Assembly (NCBI RefSeq): GCF_003131185.1
Contig: NZ_QFFU01000004.1
Coordinates: 62,001-126,000, forward strand
DNA length: 64,000 nt
Direction of reading: 5' to 3'
Source: Pseudomonas ovata
GTDB lineage: Bacteria > Pseudomonadota > Gammaproteobacteria > Pseudomonadales > Pseudomonadaceae
The notes under the pieces were generated by a model. That model worked only from the letters and a program-made list of their open reading frames with translations, was not told where the DNA came from and searched no databases. The translations under genes were made by a program, and so were the position numbers. Shown here piece after piece: positions 8,431 through 24,129 of this stretch (positions are counted from its first letter, which is position 1; every line of letters starts with the position of its first letter).

Positions 8431-8569
8431 GTAGGAGCGCGCTTGCCCGCGACCGGCTGCGCCAGCAGTCGTAAATTTGCAGCGTTTTGCAGATTTAAAG
8501 TCGTAAATTGCAGCGTTTCCGAGATTTTGCGAGCGCTGCGCACTCGGTCGCGGGCAAGCGCGCTCCTAC
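8431..8569. repeat. REP-bounded palindrome, copy A (two internal units)
   Basis: A 139-bp element lies between the secreted-protein gene and the LysR gene. Its left arm starts GTAGGAGCGCGCTTGCCCGC at 8431, and the right arm (8545-8569) is its exact reverse complement over 25 bases. Between the arms are two head-to-tail copies of a unit beginning AGTCGTAAATT and ending in GCAGATTT or CGAGATTT. Together with the terminal GCGAGCGCTGCGC stretch this can fold into one long hairpin. It lies between gene ends and could act as a bidirectional transcript end. Confidence 0.85.
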
Positions 8570-8594
8570 ACGCGCCAAGGCGGCAGGTGATTGC

Positions 8595-9491
8595 CTATAG
8601 GGTGTTCGGGCGAACGGTGGCCAGGGCGGCGAAGGCCCGGGCCATCGGTGATTGTTCGTCCTTGCGCTGCACCAGCCAGATCGGGCTGGTGGCGCCGGGG
8701 TCGAGCAGGGGGCGGAAGGCCACGCCTTCGATCCGCACCCGCTGGTAGGACGCCGGCAATATGGTCACCCCCAGCCCGGCTGCCACCAGGCCGATGATGG
8801 TCATCGGCTCCCCTGCTTCCTGAGTCACCAACGGGTTGTAACCCACCGCCCGCGCCAGGCCCATCACCTGGGCATACAAGCCGCTGCCATAGGTGCGCGG
8901 GAAGAACACGAAGGGTTCAAGCGCCAGTTCCGCCATGTACACGCCCTGCTCGCCGCGCACCACCAGCGGGTGATCGTCACGCAGGAACGCCACCAGCGGG
9001 TCGCGCAGGATCTCGATGGCCAGCAGCGTGTCCGGCAAGGGCAGCGGACGCATGATGCCCACATGCAGGCGGCCGTGTTCAAGCTGCTCGACCACGTCCT
9101 GGCTGATCATTTCCTGCAACGACAGGTGCACCGCCGGGTACGCCTGGCGAAAGTTGAAAATCGCCTTGGGAATACTGGAAATGAACGGTGCCGAGGCGGT
9201 AAAGCCAATCTTCAGTTCACCGATTTCGCCCAACTGCGCACGCCGCGCCACATCGGCGGCCTTGTCGACCTGTGCCAGCACCAGACGGGCTTCGTCGAGA
9301 AACAGCCGGCCGGCCTCGCTCAACTCGACCCGGCGGTTGGTACGTTCGAACAACCGGGCCCCCAGTTCCTGCTCCAGCGCCTGGATCTGCTGGCTCAAGG
9401 GCGGCTGAGAAATGCCCAGGGCCTGGGCGGCACGGCCGAAATGTAGCTCTTCGGCCACGGCAATGAAGTAACGCAGATGACGCAGTTCCAT
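8595..9491 (-). CDS. LysR-family transcriptional regulator
   Basis: This 298-residue regulator has the standard LysR layout: a winged helix-turn-helix in the first 60 residues (HFGRAAQALGISQPPLSQQI) and a periplasmic-binding-protein-like effector domain from about residue 90. The ATG at 9491 gives the canonical MELRHLRYF start; the open frame extends further upstream but without need. It is divergent from the MFS exporter gene at 9608, with 116 bases between them, the classic arrangement for a regulator of that transporter. The N-terminal sequence is close to the BenM/CatM/CatR type. The effector is unknown. Confidence 0.9.
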   Translation of the reverse strand: MELRHLRYFIAVAEELHFGRAAQALGISQPPLSQQIQALEQELGARLFERTNRRVELSEAGRLFLDEARLVLAQVDKAADVARRAQLGEIGELKIGFTASAPFISSIPKAIFNFRQAYPAVHLSLQEMISQDVVEQLEHGRLHVGIMRPLPLPDTLLAIEILRDPLVAFLRDDHPLVVRGEQGVYMAELALEPFVFFPRTYGSGLYAQVMGLARAVGYNPLVTQEAGEPMTIIGLVAAGLGVTILPASYQRVRIEGVAFRPLLDPGATSPIWLVQRKDEQSPMARAFAALATVRPNTL

Positions 9492-9514
9492 GGAGCCTCT
9501 AATTGAGTCGTAAA

Positions 9515-9529
9515 ACCTATCAAACAGGT
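9515..9529. promoter_or_regulatory. candidate LysR-type operator
   Basis: The interrupted palindrome ACCTATCAAACAGGT lies in the divergent LysR/MFS spacer. It has the dyad form and 15-bp size of a LysR-type binding site. A second perfect palindrome, CAATATATTG, follows at 9534-9543. Both are seen directly; their function is inferred from position. Confidence 0.4.
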
Positions 9530-9607
9530 CGAACAATATATTGGATGGAATGATTAGTGGGCTATATGCTTTTTTGCATGCCAGTTTGTCGCACCCTGAG
9601 GTCCATC

Positions 9608-10879
9608 GTGAAACCTGCTCCCGCGCCGCTCTCAATCCAATCTGTACCGCATGCCACACCGGCAAGCGTTGCCGAGCCCACGACCTATATCGAAAAGGGC
9701 ACGGCGGCGTTCAAACGCACGGTGCTGGCGATGTTTGCCGGCGGCTTTGCCACCTTTGCCCTGCTGTATTGCGTGCAGCCGATGATGCCGAGGTTGTCGC
9801 AGGAGTTCGCGATCAGCCCGACCCAGACCAGCCTGGTGCTGTCGATCTCGACCGTCATGCTCGCCTTCGGCCTGCTGATCACCGGGCCCATCTCCGACCG
9901 CCTGGGGCGCAAATCGGTGATGGTGCTGGCGCTGTTGTGCGCGGCCGTGGCCACCCTGGCCAGCGCGCTGATGCCCAGCTGGGACACCCTGCTGGTGACC
10001 CGCGCCCTGGTCGGCTTGTCATTGAGCGGGCTGGCGGCGGTGGCAATGACCTACCTGAGCGAAGAAATCCACCCCACGCACCTCGGGCTGGCGATGGGCC
10101 TGTACATTGCCGGCAGCGCGGTGGGTGGCATGTCCGGGCGGTTGATCCTGGGGGTGTTGATCGACTACGTGAACTGGCACGTCGCCCTGCTGATCATCGG
10201 TGGCCTGGCGCTGATGGCGGCGGCGGCGTTCTGGCGCCTGCTGCCTGAGTCGCGCAACTTTCGCCCGCGCTCGCTGCACCCGCGCAGCCTGCTCGAAGGC
10301 TTTGTCGTGCAGTTTCGCGACACCGGCCTGCCGCTGCTGTTTCTGATGGGTTTCCTGATCATGGGCGCCTCGGTGACCTTGTTCAACTACATCGCCTACC
10401 GCTTCCTGGAAGCGCCCTACCACCTCAGCCAGGCCGTGGTCGGGCTGTTTTCGGTGGTCTACCTGTCGGGCATCTACAGCTCGGCGAAGATCGGCGCCCT
10501 GGCCGATACCCTGGGTCGGCGCAAGGTGCTGTGGGCGGTCATCGTGCTGATGCTGGCCGGCCTGGGCCTGACCCTGTTCGAGCCGCTGGCGGTGGTGATC
10601 GTCGGCGTGCTGATCTTCACCTTCGGCTTTTTCGGCGCCCACTCGGTGGCCAGCAGCTGGGTCGGCCGCCGCGCCACCCGCGCCCGCGGCCAGGCCGCCT
10701 CGCTGTACCTGTTCTGCTACTACGCCGGCTCCAGCGTGGCCGGCACCGGCGGCGGGGTGTTCTGGCACTACGCCGGGTGGAACGGCATCGGGTTGTTCAT
10801 CGGCTTGCTGTTGCTCGCGGCACTGGTCGTGGCATTGCGGCTGGCGCGGTTGCAGCCGTTGGGCGGTGCCCAATCCTGA
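9608..10879 (+). CDS. MFS transporter (YnfM-like efflux protein)
   Basis: The 423-residue protein has about 12 membrane segments and the MFS loop-2/3 signature SDRLGRKSV around residue 97, with a second-half counterpart ADTLGRRKV. The protein resembles the YnfM/AraJ drug or sugar efflux group. I chose the GTG at 9608 (GTGAAACCTGCTCCC) because the residues upstream are low quality and GAGGT lies about six bases before it; a start at 9557 or 9578 is possible. It is divergent from the LysR gene and probably under its control. A strong bidirectional terminator follows the stop. The substrate is unknown. Confidence 0.85.
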   Translation: MKPAPAPLSIQSVPHATPASVAEPTTYIEKGTAAFKRTVLAMFAGGFATFALLYCVQPMMPRLSQEFAISPTQTSLVLSISTVMLAFGLLITGPISDRLGRKSVMVLALLCAAVATLASALMPSWDTLLVTRALVGLSLSGLAAVAMTYLSEEIHPTHLGLAMGLYIAGSAVGGMSGRLILGVLIDYVNWHVALLIIGGLALMAAAAFWRLLPESRNFRPRSLHPRSLLEGFVVQFRDTGLPLLFLMGFLIMGASVTLFNYIAYRFLEAPYHLSQAVVGLFSVVYLSGIYSSAKIGALADTLGRRKVLWAVIVLMLAGLGLTLFEPLAVVIVGVLIFTFGFFGAHSVASSWVGRRATRARGQAASLYLFCYYAGSSVAGTGGGVFWHYAGWNGIGLFIGLLLLAALVVALRLARLQPLGGAQS

Positions 10880-10912
10880 AAACCCTGACGCCAGGACGGC
10901 CATGACGCAGAC

Positions 10913-10942
10913 AAAAACGCCCGGCAAAAGCCGGGCGTTTTT
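10913..10942. terminator. bidirectional intrinsic terminator between MFS gene and hemE
   Basis: AAAAACGCCCGGC, a four-base loop AAAA, then GCCGGGCGTTTTT: an eight-base GC-rich stem flanked by A-tract and T-tract. It is usable in both directions and lies between two convergent genes. Confidence 0.85.
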
Positions 10943-10959
10943 ACAGGATCGGTCGCTGA

Positions 10960-12024
10960 TCAGCCGTGGTATTGCGCCGACAGTTCGTGCACCGCTTCGA
11001 TGAAGGCACCAGCGTTGGCCGGGTCCACTTCCGGGGTGATGCCGTGGCCGAGGTTGAACACGTGGCCGGTGCCATGGCCATAGCTGGCCAGGATGCGTGC
11101 CACTTCCTGGCGGATGGCCGCCGGGTTGGCGTAGAGCACGGTGGGGTCCATGTTGCCTTGCAGCGCGACCTTGTCGCCGACCCGGGCGCGGGCCTGGCCG
11201 ATGTCGCAGGTCCAGTCCAGGCCCAGGGCGTCGGCACCGGCGTCGGCGATGCTTTCCAGCCACAGGCCGCCGCCCTTGGTGAACAGGATGACCGGCACCT
11301 GGCGACCGTCGTGCTCGCGGATCAGGCCGCTGACGATCTTGCGCATGTAGGCCAGGGAGAACTCCTGATAGGCCGCCGACGACAGGCTGCCGCCCCAGCT
11401 GTCGAAGATCTGCACGGCCTGGGCGCCGGCGCGGATCTGGCCGTTGAGGTAGGCGGTGACCGACTGGGCCAGCTTGTCGAGCAGCAGGTGCATGGCCTGT
11501 GGGTTGTCGTAGAGCATGGCCTTGGACTTGCGGAAGTCCTTGGAAGAACCGCCCTCGACCATGTAGGTCGCCAGTGTCCACGGGCTGCCGGAAAAGCCGA
11601 TCAGCGGCACACGGCCATTAAGTTCGCGGCGGATGGTGCTGACCGCGTCCATCACGTAGCCCAGGTCCTGGTGCGCATCGGGAATCGGCAGGGCCTCGAT
11701 GTCGGCCAGGGTACTGACGGTCTTCTTGAAGCGCGGGCCTTCGCCGGTCTCGAAATACAGGCCCAGGCCCATGGCATCGGGGATGGTCAGGATGTCGGAG
11801 AACAGGATCGCCGCATCCAGCGGGTAGCGTTCCAGCGGTTGCAGGGTGACTTCGCAGGCGAACGCAGGGTTCATGCACAGGCTCATGAAGTCGCCGGCCC
11901 TGGCGCGGCTGGCGCGATACTCCGGCAGGTAGCGGCCGGCCTGGCGCATCATCCAGACCGGGGTCACATCCACGGGTTGCTTGAGCAGGGCACGAAGGAA
12001 ACGGTCGTTCTTCAGGGCAGTCAT
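10960..12024 (-). CDS. hemE: uroporphyrinogen decarboxylase
   Basis: HemE (354 residues, the normal length) decarboxylates the four acetate side chains of uroporphyrinogen III to give coproporphyrinogen III in haem synthesis; it is cytosolic and cofactor-free. The N-terminal signature [11 protein letters not shown] is at residues 27-37, and the second family signature [17 protein letters not shown] is intact in mid-protein. It lies downstream of gltD on the same strand, but a hairpin terminator separates them, so it probably has its own promoter. Its stop faces the MFS gene across a bidirectional terminator. Confidence 0.97.
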   Translation of the reverse strand: MTALKNDRFLRALLKQPVDVTPVWMMRQAGRYLPEYRASRARAGDFMSLCMNPAFACEVTLQPLERYPLDAAILFSDILTIPDAMGLGLYFETGEGPRFKKTVSTLADIEALPIPDAHQDLGYVMDAVSTIRRELNGRVPLIGFSGSPWTLATYMVEGGSSKDFRKSKAMLYDNPQAMHLLLDKLAQSVTAYLNGQIRAGAQAVQIFDSWGGSLSSAAYQEFSLAYMRKIVSGLIREHDGRQVPVILFTKGGGLWLESIADAGADALGLDWTCDIGQARARVGDKVALQGNMDPTVLYANPAAIRQEVARILASYGHGTGHVFNLGHGITPEVDPANAGAFIEAVHELSAQYHG

Positions 12025-12070
12025 GTCGGCATCCGCGATAAAAGTGCCGGCATTTTCTCAGAGCGGGACG

Positions 12071-12100
12071 CAAAAGGCACGGCGAGAGCCATGCCTTTTG
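12071..12100 (-). terminator. terminator of the gltBD transcript
   Basis: CAAAAGGCACGGC, loop GAGA, then GCCATGCCTTTTG: a 13-base stem with one mismatch. Read on the minus strand it ends in CCTTTTG. It lies between gltD and hemE. Confidence 0.7.
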
Positions 12101-12151
12101 TCTATCGTGGCGTTTTGTCGCAGTGAGACACCGGACAACCGCGTCGTCCGC

Positions 12152-13591
<1,440 letters not shown>

Positions 13592-13643
13592 TCAAGCGAT
13601 GGGCCTGGAGCTGCAAGAATCACGTTCTAATCAAGTGCAATCG

Positions 13644-13673
13644 GCTGCAAGCCTGTAGCTTCAAGCTTGCAGC
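13644..13673. repeat. small hairpin in gltB-gltD spacer
   Basis: GCTGCAAGC, 12-base loop, GCTTGCAGC: a perfect nine-base stem in the 113-base spacer between gltB and gltD. The spacer as a whole is rich in AGCTTCAAGC/GCTGCAAG words. It could be a mild attenuator or mRNA-stabilising hairpin within the operon. Confidence 0.55.
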
Positions 13674-13683
13674 TTAGAGCTGC

Positions 13684-18129
<4,446 letters not shown>

Positions 18130-18503
18130 AGACACTTTCTCACCAGGCTGCCTGGGTTAGAGGCAAATTCTTGATCAACCAACCACCTTTCACGCCGAAC
18201 GCACGCCGGCTTTGGAGAGGCAAAACGGAGGCCATTGTACACAGCGACTTAAGTGCTCACAAATTTAATGACTATTAAGTGAAATAGCATGTCGCATTTA
18301 TGAAGGTTTTAAAGCGAGCTTGTGTGCTAGTCAAACATATTCTGCTGTTTGACCGCAGGGCAGAGGCCAGGAAGGCGTCAGGAGGGGAGCAAAGGGGTAC
18401 AGACACCGAAAGGCGCGCCACAGGAAGTGGTGCGCCTTGCGCGGGAGAAACAGGGTTGCCGGAGCGGCGTCAGCGGCCCGCACAGGGCCGCTGCGCGACA
18501 GAC
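18130..18503. promoter_or_regulatory. gltB upstream region (374 bp without a gene)
   Basis: This gene-free stretch separates the DamX-like gene from gltB, both on the minus strand. The part next to gltB (about 18240-18310) is AT-rich by local standards and probably holds the gltB promoter. The far end holds the hairpin described at 18410-18438. No clear -35/-10 pair or small gene was identified. Confidence 0.5.
18410..18438 (-). terminator. probable terminator of the DamX-like gene
   Basis: AAGGCGCGCCAC, loop AGGAA, GTGGTGCGCCTT: a 12-base stem with one G-T pair. Read on the minus strand the stem is followed by a short TTTCGG run. It sits about 65 bases beyond the stop at 18504. Confidence 0.55.
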
Positions 18504-20195
18504 TCAGCGACTGGCGCCCAGCTCTTGCTGGATGCTGGCCACAGTGCGAGGCCAAGGTTTACCAGCCTGGACCTTGGCTGGCAAGTTTTTGATGGCTTCC
18601 TGGGCGGCCGTACGGTCGGAGAAGTTACCGTAGGTCACCACGTACAGCGGCTTGCCCTGCAGGGTTTTCTTGAAATAACGGTACTCGCCGCCCTGTTCGG
18701 CAATGTAGGCCTGGGCCGTGGCTTCGGAGCTGGTGCCCAGGATCTGCACGACATAGCGACCTGGCGCCTGGCTGCCGTACCAGGTCCCACCGGTGGCGGG
18801 CTTGGCAGCGGCGACCGGTTTTTCGACCGGCTTGGCAGGTGCTGCCGGTGCAGGCACAGGGGCCGGCTTGGCCGTGGCGACCTGGGTCTGCGGCGCGGGT
18901 GCAGGCGTCGGCGCAGGCTTGGCTGCCGCGACAGGCGCCTGGGGTGCAGGTGCGGGCGTCGGACGAGCCGGCTGGGCCGGGGCGGGCGCCGGGGTAGCCG
19001 ATGCTGGCGGCTGGATCGAGGAGCGCGGCACCTGTGCCACTGGCTGGCTGGCCGAAGTGCCGGCGGTCACGGTTGGCGGATTGGCCGGCGAAGTGGACGG
19101 CACGCTGTCCTCGTCACCCTCTCCGGCGCCGGCCGCCTCGGCCAGCGGACCACGCATCACCGGCTGGGAATTGCCATTCATGGGCAGCGGCATGGGCTGG
19201 GAATTGCCGGCGAACTCGATGGCCGGACCACCGTTATTGGACTGCTGGGTAGCCGGCGTGCCCTGCCCCAGCGGCAACTGGGCCTGGGCCGTGGCCGGCT
19301 CCTGGCCGGGCGTCGGCGTCTTGCTGCCACCGGGGATGAGGACCGCAGCCGCTACCGCCGCGATCACTACGGCCCCAAGGGCAAGTATGTGTTTTTTCGG
19401 CATGTTGAACCCTGCACTAGGGCGCTTGACCGCGGAGCGACTCGCGATCATCGCCTCGATCATTGAATCACGGGCCACCTGGTTGATGATCCCAGGCCAG
19501 CCATCGGACTGTTCATGAATATCGGCGATCTGTGCGGCGCTCAGCAGGGCAATGCCCTGCCCCGCACCGTCCAGGCGTTGCGCCAGGTATTCACGGGTTT
19601 CATCTTCGTTGTAGGGCTGCAATTCGATGACGTGATAGCGCTCGCCTTCGGCACCGACAGGCAACTGGCCGCAGACCTGATCGAGACGATCGAGCAACGA
19701 GGCCTCACCGAACAGAAATACATGGGGATGACCTTCCGGCACGCCCACAGACAACCCCAGCAGGGCTTCGAGCGCAGAATTGTCCAGTTGTTCCGCATCG
19801 TCGACCAGAACATAGACTTCCTGACCGGTGAGGGCCAGTTGCACCACCTGGTTGAGGATCGTCTGCAGGTCGACACGCATAAGGCCAAGCGCCTGGGCCA
19901 TCTGCTGCAGTACGCCTGCGGCATCGCCGGCACCGCGGGCCGAAATCACCACGCTTTGCACCGACTGCTTGTTGGTGCTGGCGACCAGCGCCTGGCGCAA
20001 CAAGGTCTTGCCACTGCCCTGAGGCCCGGTCACTGCCAGCAGCAGCTGGCTGTAGCGGGCCAGATGATGAAGCTGCCCCAGCACCGGCTTGCGCTGGGCC
20101 GGAAAGAACTTGAAGCCCGGCACCCGTGCGGCAAAGGGGTCATGGCTCAACTGGTAGTGGCCGAGAAAGGCCTCGTCGGCGTGCAAACTGTTCAT
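18504..20195 (-). CDS. AAA ATPase/SPOR-domain protein (DamX-like)
   Basis: This 563-residue protein joins three parts: an ExeA-like AAA ATPase (Walker A GPQGSGKT at 57-64, Walker B-like VYVLVDDAEQL about 145), one membrane helix at about 270-289, and, after a long Ala/Pro-rich linker, a C-terminal SPOR domain (about 480-555) that binds denuded septal peptidoglycan. DamX of enterobacteria has the same order and acts in cell division. The ATG at 20195 (MNSLHADEAF) is supported by GGAAAG upstream; the open frame continues 25 codons further. It follows aroB by 10 bases, as damX follows aroB in E. coli, so the division role is well supported by context. Confidence 0.85.
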   Translation of the reverse strand: MNSLHADEAFLGHYQLSHDPFAARVPGFKFFPAQRKPVLGQLHHLARYSQLLLAVTGPQGSGKTLLRQALVASTNKQSVQSVVISARGAGDAAGVLQQMAQALGLMRVDLQTILNQVVQLALTGQEVYVLVDDAEQLDNSALEALLGLSVGVPEGHPHVFLFGEASLLDRLDQVCGQLPVGAEGERYHVIELQPYNEDETREYLAQRLDGAGQGIALLSAAQIADIHEQSDGWPGIINQVARDSMIEAMIASRSAVKRPSAGFNMPKKHILALGAVVIAAVAAAVLIPGGSKTPTPGQEPATAQAQLPLGQGTPATQQSNNGGPAIEFAGNSQPMPLPMNGNSQPVMRGPLAEAAGAGEGDEDSVPSTSPANPPTVTAGTSASQPVAQVPRSSIQPPASATPAPAPAQPARPTPAPAPQAPVAAAKPAPTPAPAPQTQVATAKPAPVPAPAAPAKPVEKPVAAAKPATGGTWYGSQAPGRYVVQILGTSSEATAQAYIAEQGGEYRYFKKTLQGKPLYVVTYGNFSDRTAAQEAIKNLPAKVQAGKPWPRTVASIQQELGASR

Positions 20196-20205
20196 CGGCT
20201 TTCCA

Positions 20206-21309
20206 TTAACCTCTAAGCTGATCCACCAGGGCGCTGTAGTCCGCAACCAGGGTGGCCTGTAGTACTTCACGTGGATAGTCGTCGGTGATCACAGCTTCGC
20301 CCAATTGACGCAACAGCACCAGACGCAGGCGGCCATCGATCACTTTCTTGTCGACCGCCATGTGCGCCATGAACTGTGCTTCGGTCATTTGCGCCGGCGG
20401 CACCACCGGCAAGCCGGCACGCAGCAGCAGGCGAATACCGCGATCGCGGGCCTGGGCGGTGATCCAGCCCAGGCGTGCAGACATGTCCAGGGCCATGACC
20501 ATGCCAGCCGATACGGCCTCGCCATGCAGCCAGACGCCATAGCCCATTTCGGTTTCGATGGCATGCCCGAAGGTGTGGCCCAGGTTGAGCGTGGCGCGAA
20601 TGCCCGACTCACGCTCATCGGCGCCCACCACACGCGCCTTGGCGGCGCAGGAGCGTTCGATGGCGGCTGTCAGGGCGGTCTGGTCCAGATCACGCAGGGC
20701 TTCGATGTGCTCTTCCAGCCAGGTCAGGAACGGCTCGTCGCAGATCAGGCCGTACTTGATCACCTCGGCCAGGCCCGCCGACAGCTCGCGCGCCGGCAGC
20801 GTGGCCAGCGAGCAAGTATCGATCAAAACCACCGAGGGCTGGTAGAAGGCCCCAATCATGTTCTTGCCCAGCGGGTGGTTGATGCCGGTCTTGCCGCCGA
20901 CCGAGGAGTCGACCTGTGACAGCAGGGTCGTCGGGATCTGGATGAAGTTCACCCCGCGCTGGTAACAGGCGGCCGCAAAACCGGCCATGTCGCCAATCAC
21001 GCCACCGCCCAGGGCGATCACCGTGGTGCGCCGGTCATGCCGGGCGCCAAGCAGGCCATCGAAAATCAGCTGCAGGGTTTCGAAATTCTTGAACGCCTCG
21101 CCGTCGGGCAGCACGATCGGCAGCACCGTGTAGCCGGCCAGGGTCCGGGTCAGGCGTTCGAGGTAAAGCGGGGCGACCGTCGTATTGGTCACGATCGCCA
21201 CCTGGCGCCCGACGATGTGCGGCGTCAGCAGTTCAGGCCGGTCCAGCAGGCCCTCGCCAATGTGAATCGGATAACTACGCTCGCCAAGCTCGACCTTAAG
21301 TGTCTGCAT
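20206..21309 (-). CDS. aroB: 3-dehydroquinate synthase
   Basis: AroB (367 residues) turns DAHP into 3-dehydroquinate, the second step of the shikimate pathway, using NAD and a divalent metal. The NAD-binding stretch [13 protein letters not shown] and the [12 protein letters not shown] loop are intact, as are the metal-binding His residues in [11 protein letters not shown] and LHGEAV. I chose the ATG at 21309 ([13 protein letters not shown]), four codons inside the open frame. It lies 105 bases downstream of aroK on the same strand; the aroK-aroB pair gives consecutive parts of the same pathway. Confidence 0.97.
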   Translation of the reverse strand: MQTLKVELGERSYPIHIGEGLLDRPELLTPHIVGRQVAIVTNTTVAPLYLERLTRTLAGYTVLPIVLPDGEAFKNFETLQLIFDGLLGARHDRRTTVIALGGGVIGDMAGFAAACYQRGVNFIQIPTTLLSQVDSSVGGKTGINHPLGKNMIGAFYQPSVVLIDTCSLATLPARELSAGLAEVIKYGLICDEPFLTWLEEHIEALRDLDQTALTAAIERSCAAKARVVGADERESGIRATLNLGHTFGHAIETEMGYGVWLHGEAVSAGMVMALDMSARLGWITAQARDRGIRLLLRAGLPVVPPAQMTEAQFMAHMAVDKKVIDGRLRLVLLRQLGEAVITDDYPREVLQATLVADYSALVDQLRG

Positions 21310-21414
21310 GTGTCCCCACATTGATTACCGTTTGGACAGTGTGCGTGCACCGGGCACAGCCCACACTGCCACTGTTTCGCAGGTTGCCGAGGATAGCGCA
21401 TTTTGCGCGCTGCT

Positions 21415-21933
21415 TTAACGGGGAGGAAGCTCCGCCAGACGGGCCAGGATCTCCAGCACCACCATTCGTGGTGGCCGTTCATCGGTTTCGATGATCACAT
21501 CGGCAATTTCCCGGTACAGCGGGTCACGCAACGTCAGCAGGTCGGACAGCACCTTGGCCGGGTTGGCAGTGCGCAGCAACGGGCGATTGCGATCGCGTGC
21601 CGTGCGGCTGACCTGCTGCTCGACCGAAGCATGCAGATATACCACACGTCCGCCGTCATGCAGCGCCTTGCGGTTTTCGTCGCGCATGACCGCACCGCCG
21701 CCCGTCGCCAGCACCAGGCCGTCGGACGTGCACAGTTCGGCGATCACCGCCTGCTCGCGATCACGAAAGCCGGGCTCGCCTTCCCGGTCGAAAATCCACG
21801 GGATATTGGCACCGGTGCGCTGCTCGATTTCCTTGTCGGAATCCTTGAAAGGAAGCCGTAGTTCTTTGGCCAGCAAACGTCCGATGGTGCTCTTACCCGC
21901 GCCCATCGGCCCCACAAGTATTAGATTTCGCAC
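21415..21933 (-). CDS. aroK: shikimate kinase
   Basis: AroK (172 residues) phosphorylates shikimate at the 3-hydroxyl. It has the P-loop GPMGAGKST at residues 8-16, the shikimate-binding DSDKEIE and ATGGGAV, and the lid arginines in RDRNRPLL. The start is GTG at 21933, giving [11 protein letters not shown]. The gap to pilQ is only 4 bases, so aroK is read as the tail of the pilMNOPQ unit, a linkage known in gammaproteobacteria. Confidence 0.96.
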   Translation of the reverse strand: MRNLILVGPMGAGKSTIGRLLAKELRLPFKDSDKEIEQRTGANIPWIFDREGEPGFRDREQAVIAELCTSDGLVLATGGGAVMRDENRKALHDGGRVVYLHASVEQQVSRTARDRNRPLLRTANPAKVLSDLLTLRDPLYREIADVIIETDERPPRMVVLEILARLAELPPR

Positions 21934-21937
21934 AGAA

Positions 21938-24112
21938 TCAACGACTCACAGCAATCGCCTGGTTGTTCATGATGCGCGGTGTGAGGAAGACCAGCAGTTC
22001 GGACTTGGCCTCGGACACCACGTCACGCCGAAAAAGGCGGCCAACATACGGTACATCGCCAAGAAATGGCACTTTTTCTACAACTTTACTTTGTGTATTG
22101 GAAAACACGCCGCCGATAACAATAGTCTCGCCATCGGAAATCAGCACCTTGGCGTTGACCTCGTTTTTCTTGATCGGCGGGATGCCGGCGATGGCATTGA
22201 GGTAGTCGGGCTCATCCTTGGTGACCTTGACCTCCATGATGATGCGGTTGTCCGGGGTGATCTGCGGAGTCACCTCAAGCGACAGCGATGCCTCCTTGAA
22301 ACTGACGCTGGTGGCACCGCTGGAGCTGGCTTCCTGGTAGGGAATCTCGGTGCCCTTGAGAATCTTCGCGGTCTCCTTGTCGGACGTCACCACCTTGGGC
22401 TGGGACACGATCTCGCCGTTGCCGGTTTTCTCCATGGCGCTGAGCTCAAGGTCGATCAGGGCGTTGTTGGTGACAAAGCCCAGGCCGATACCGGAGGTCG
22501 CATCGGCTGCACCCAGGTCGACGAACGGTATGTTGCGGGTCAGGTCGTTGCCAGTGTTGCCTGCCTCGTCGCCGTTGTCGTCCAGGCCATAGGTGGTCCA
22601 CTTGCCACTGCCGCTGGTGCGACTGCCGCCCCAGCGCACGCCCAGCGATTTGTCGTAGTCGACGTTGGCCTCGACGATACGCGCCTCGATCATCACCTGG
22701 CGCACCGGGATGTCCAGTTGCGAAACGATGCGTCGCAGCTCGTCCAGGCGGTCCTGGGTCTGGTAGGCAATGATGTTGTTGGTGCGCTCGTCAACGGTGA
22801 TCGAGCCGCGCTCTTCGGTCTGGGCTTCGGCGCTGGTCACCGACTGGAACAGCTTGGCGATGTCGGCCGCCTTGGCGTAGTTGACCTGCAGCAGCTCGCG
22901 CCGCAGGGGGGCCAGTTCGGCAATCTGCTTTTGCGACTCCATCTCCTGGCGCTCGCGGGCGGCGATTTCATCGGCGGGCGCGACCAGCAGCACGTTGCCG
23001 ATCTTGCGCTGGGCCAGGCCCTTGGTCTTGAGCACCAGATCCAGCGCCTGGTCCCAGGGCACGTTCTGCAGGCGCAAGGTGATGCCGCCCTGCACCGTGT
23101 CACTGGCGACCAGGTTGAGGTTGGTGAAGTCGGCGATCAGTTGCAGCACCGAACGCACATCGATGTCCTGGAAGTTGAGCGAGAGCTTTTCGCCGGTGTA
23201 CACCGGTTTGTCGGCGGCGCGGCGTTCGAGGTCGGTGTTGGTCAGGGGCCGTACGCTGATGGTCAGGCGGTTTTCGGTCTGGTAGGCCGAGTAATCGTAG
23301 GCGCCCGACGCCTCGATACTGATGCTGGCCTTGTCGCCGGAGGTGGTGGCATTGACGAACTGCACGGGCGTCGCGAAATCCTTGACGTCCAGGCGCACGC
23401 GCAGCGGCTCGGGCAACTGGGTCTTGGCGAACTCGACGCGAATCTTGCCGCCCTGCTCCTGGATGTCAGGGGCAATGCTGGCGTTGCTCAGGTCGATGAG
23501 AATGTTGCCCTCGCCCAGCTCGCCACGCTGGAAATCGATATTGCGCACCGCCTTGACCCCGGGCGGTATGGCCACGCGCGGGGTGGCAGCCGGTGCAGGC
23601 ATCGGGGTGGCGACGCGTGGCGCGGCGGCGGCTGCCGGTACAGGCGTCGCGACGCGTGGCGCGCCTTGTGCGGTGGTCGGCTGCGAGGCCTGGACCGCGC
23701 CCGCGCCTTGCCCGATCACCACGAACAGGTTGTTGCCTTCGACCCGCGAGCTGTAGGGCGCCAGCGTGGTCAGGTTGACGATCACCCGCGTGCGGTCCTG
23801 GGCCTGGACCACCACCAGGCTGCGGGCGTTGCCCGAACCCAGGTCACGGCTGCGGCTGGCCAGCTGGCTGTTCACCCCCGGCAGGTCAAGGGCAATGCGC
23901 GCCGGCTGCTCGGTGGTGTAGCCACGCGGCGCAGGCACCGGCGCGTCGAACGCCAGCTTCAACTCGATACGATCACCGGGCAGGGTCGCGACATCCAGGG
24001 TCTTGAGATTGGCTGCCTGGAGAATCGGCGAGACCATCGCCATCCATAGCGATACGCTGATGATCGAAACAATCCGGGTCATGTTCAATTTCCGTTGTGC
24101 GGTGCTTTGCAT
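21938..24112 (-). CDS. pilQ: type IV pilus secretin
   Basis: PilQ (724 residues) forms the outer-membrane ring through which type IV pili pass. After a signal peptide (ending near LQA) come AMIN domains in the first half, a Pro/Ala/Arg linker with about three PRVATPxPA-type repeats (roughly residues 141-175), an STN-like region, the N1 domain with [19 protein letters not shown], and a C-terminal secretin domain with [10 protein letters not shown] and [15 protein letters not shown]. The ATG at 24112 has AAGG about seven bases upstream; an internal ATG at 24082 is an alternative. It is the last pil gene of the operon. Confidence 0.97.
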   Translation of the reverse strand: MQSTAQRKLNMTRIVSIISVSLWMAMVSPILQAANLKTLDVATLPGDRIELKLAFDAPVPAPRGYTTEQPARIALDLPGVNSQLASRSRDLGSGNARSLVVVQAQDRTRVIVNLTTLAPYSSRVEGNNLFVVIGQGAGAVQASQPTTAQGAPRVATPVPAAAAAPRVATPMPAPAATPRVAIPPGVKAVRNIDFQRGELGEGNILIDLSNASIAPDIQEQGGKIRVEFAKTQLPEPLRVRLDVKDFATPVQFVNATTSGDKASISIEASGAYDYSAYQTENRLTISVRPLTNTDLERRAADKPVYTGEKLSLNFQDIDVRSVLQLIADFTNLNLVASDTVQGGITLRLQNVPWDQALDLVLKTKGLAQRKIGNVLLVAPADEIAARERQEMESQKQIAELAPLRRELLQVNYAKAADIAKLFQSVTSAEAQTEERGSITVDERTNNIIAYQTQDRLDELRRIVSQLDIPVRQVMIEARIVEANVDYDKSLGVRWGGSRTSGSGKWTTYGLDDNGDEAGNTGNDLTRNIPFVDLGAADATSGIGLGFVTNNALIDLELSAMEKTGNGEIVSQPKVVTSDKETAKILKGTEIPYQEASSSGATSVSFKEASLSLEVTPQITPDNRIIMEVKVTKDEPDYLNAIAGIPPIKKNEVNAKVLISDGETIVIGGVFSNTQSKVVEKVPFLGDVPYVGRLFRRDVVSEAKSELLVFLTPRIMNNQAIAVSR

Positions 24113-24129
24113 GCTTGGCCTTGCTCACT

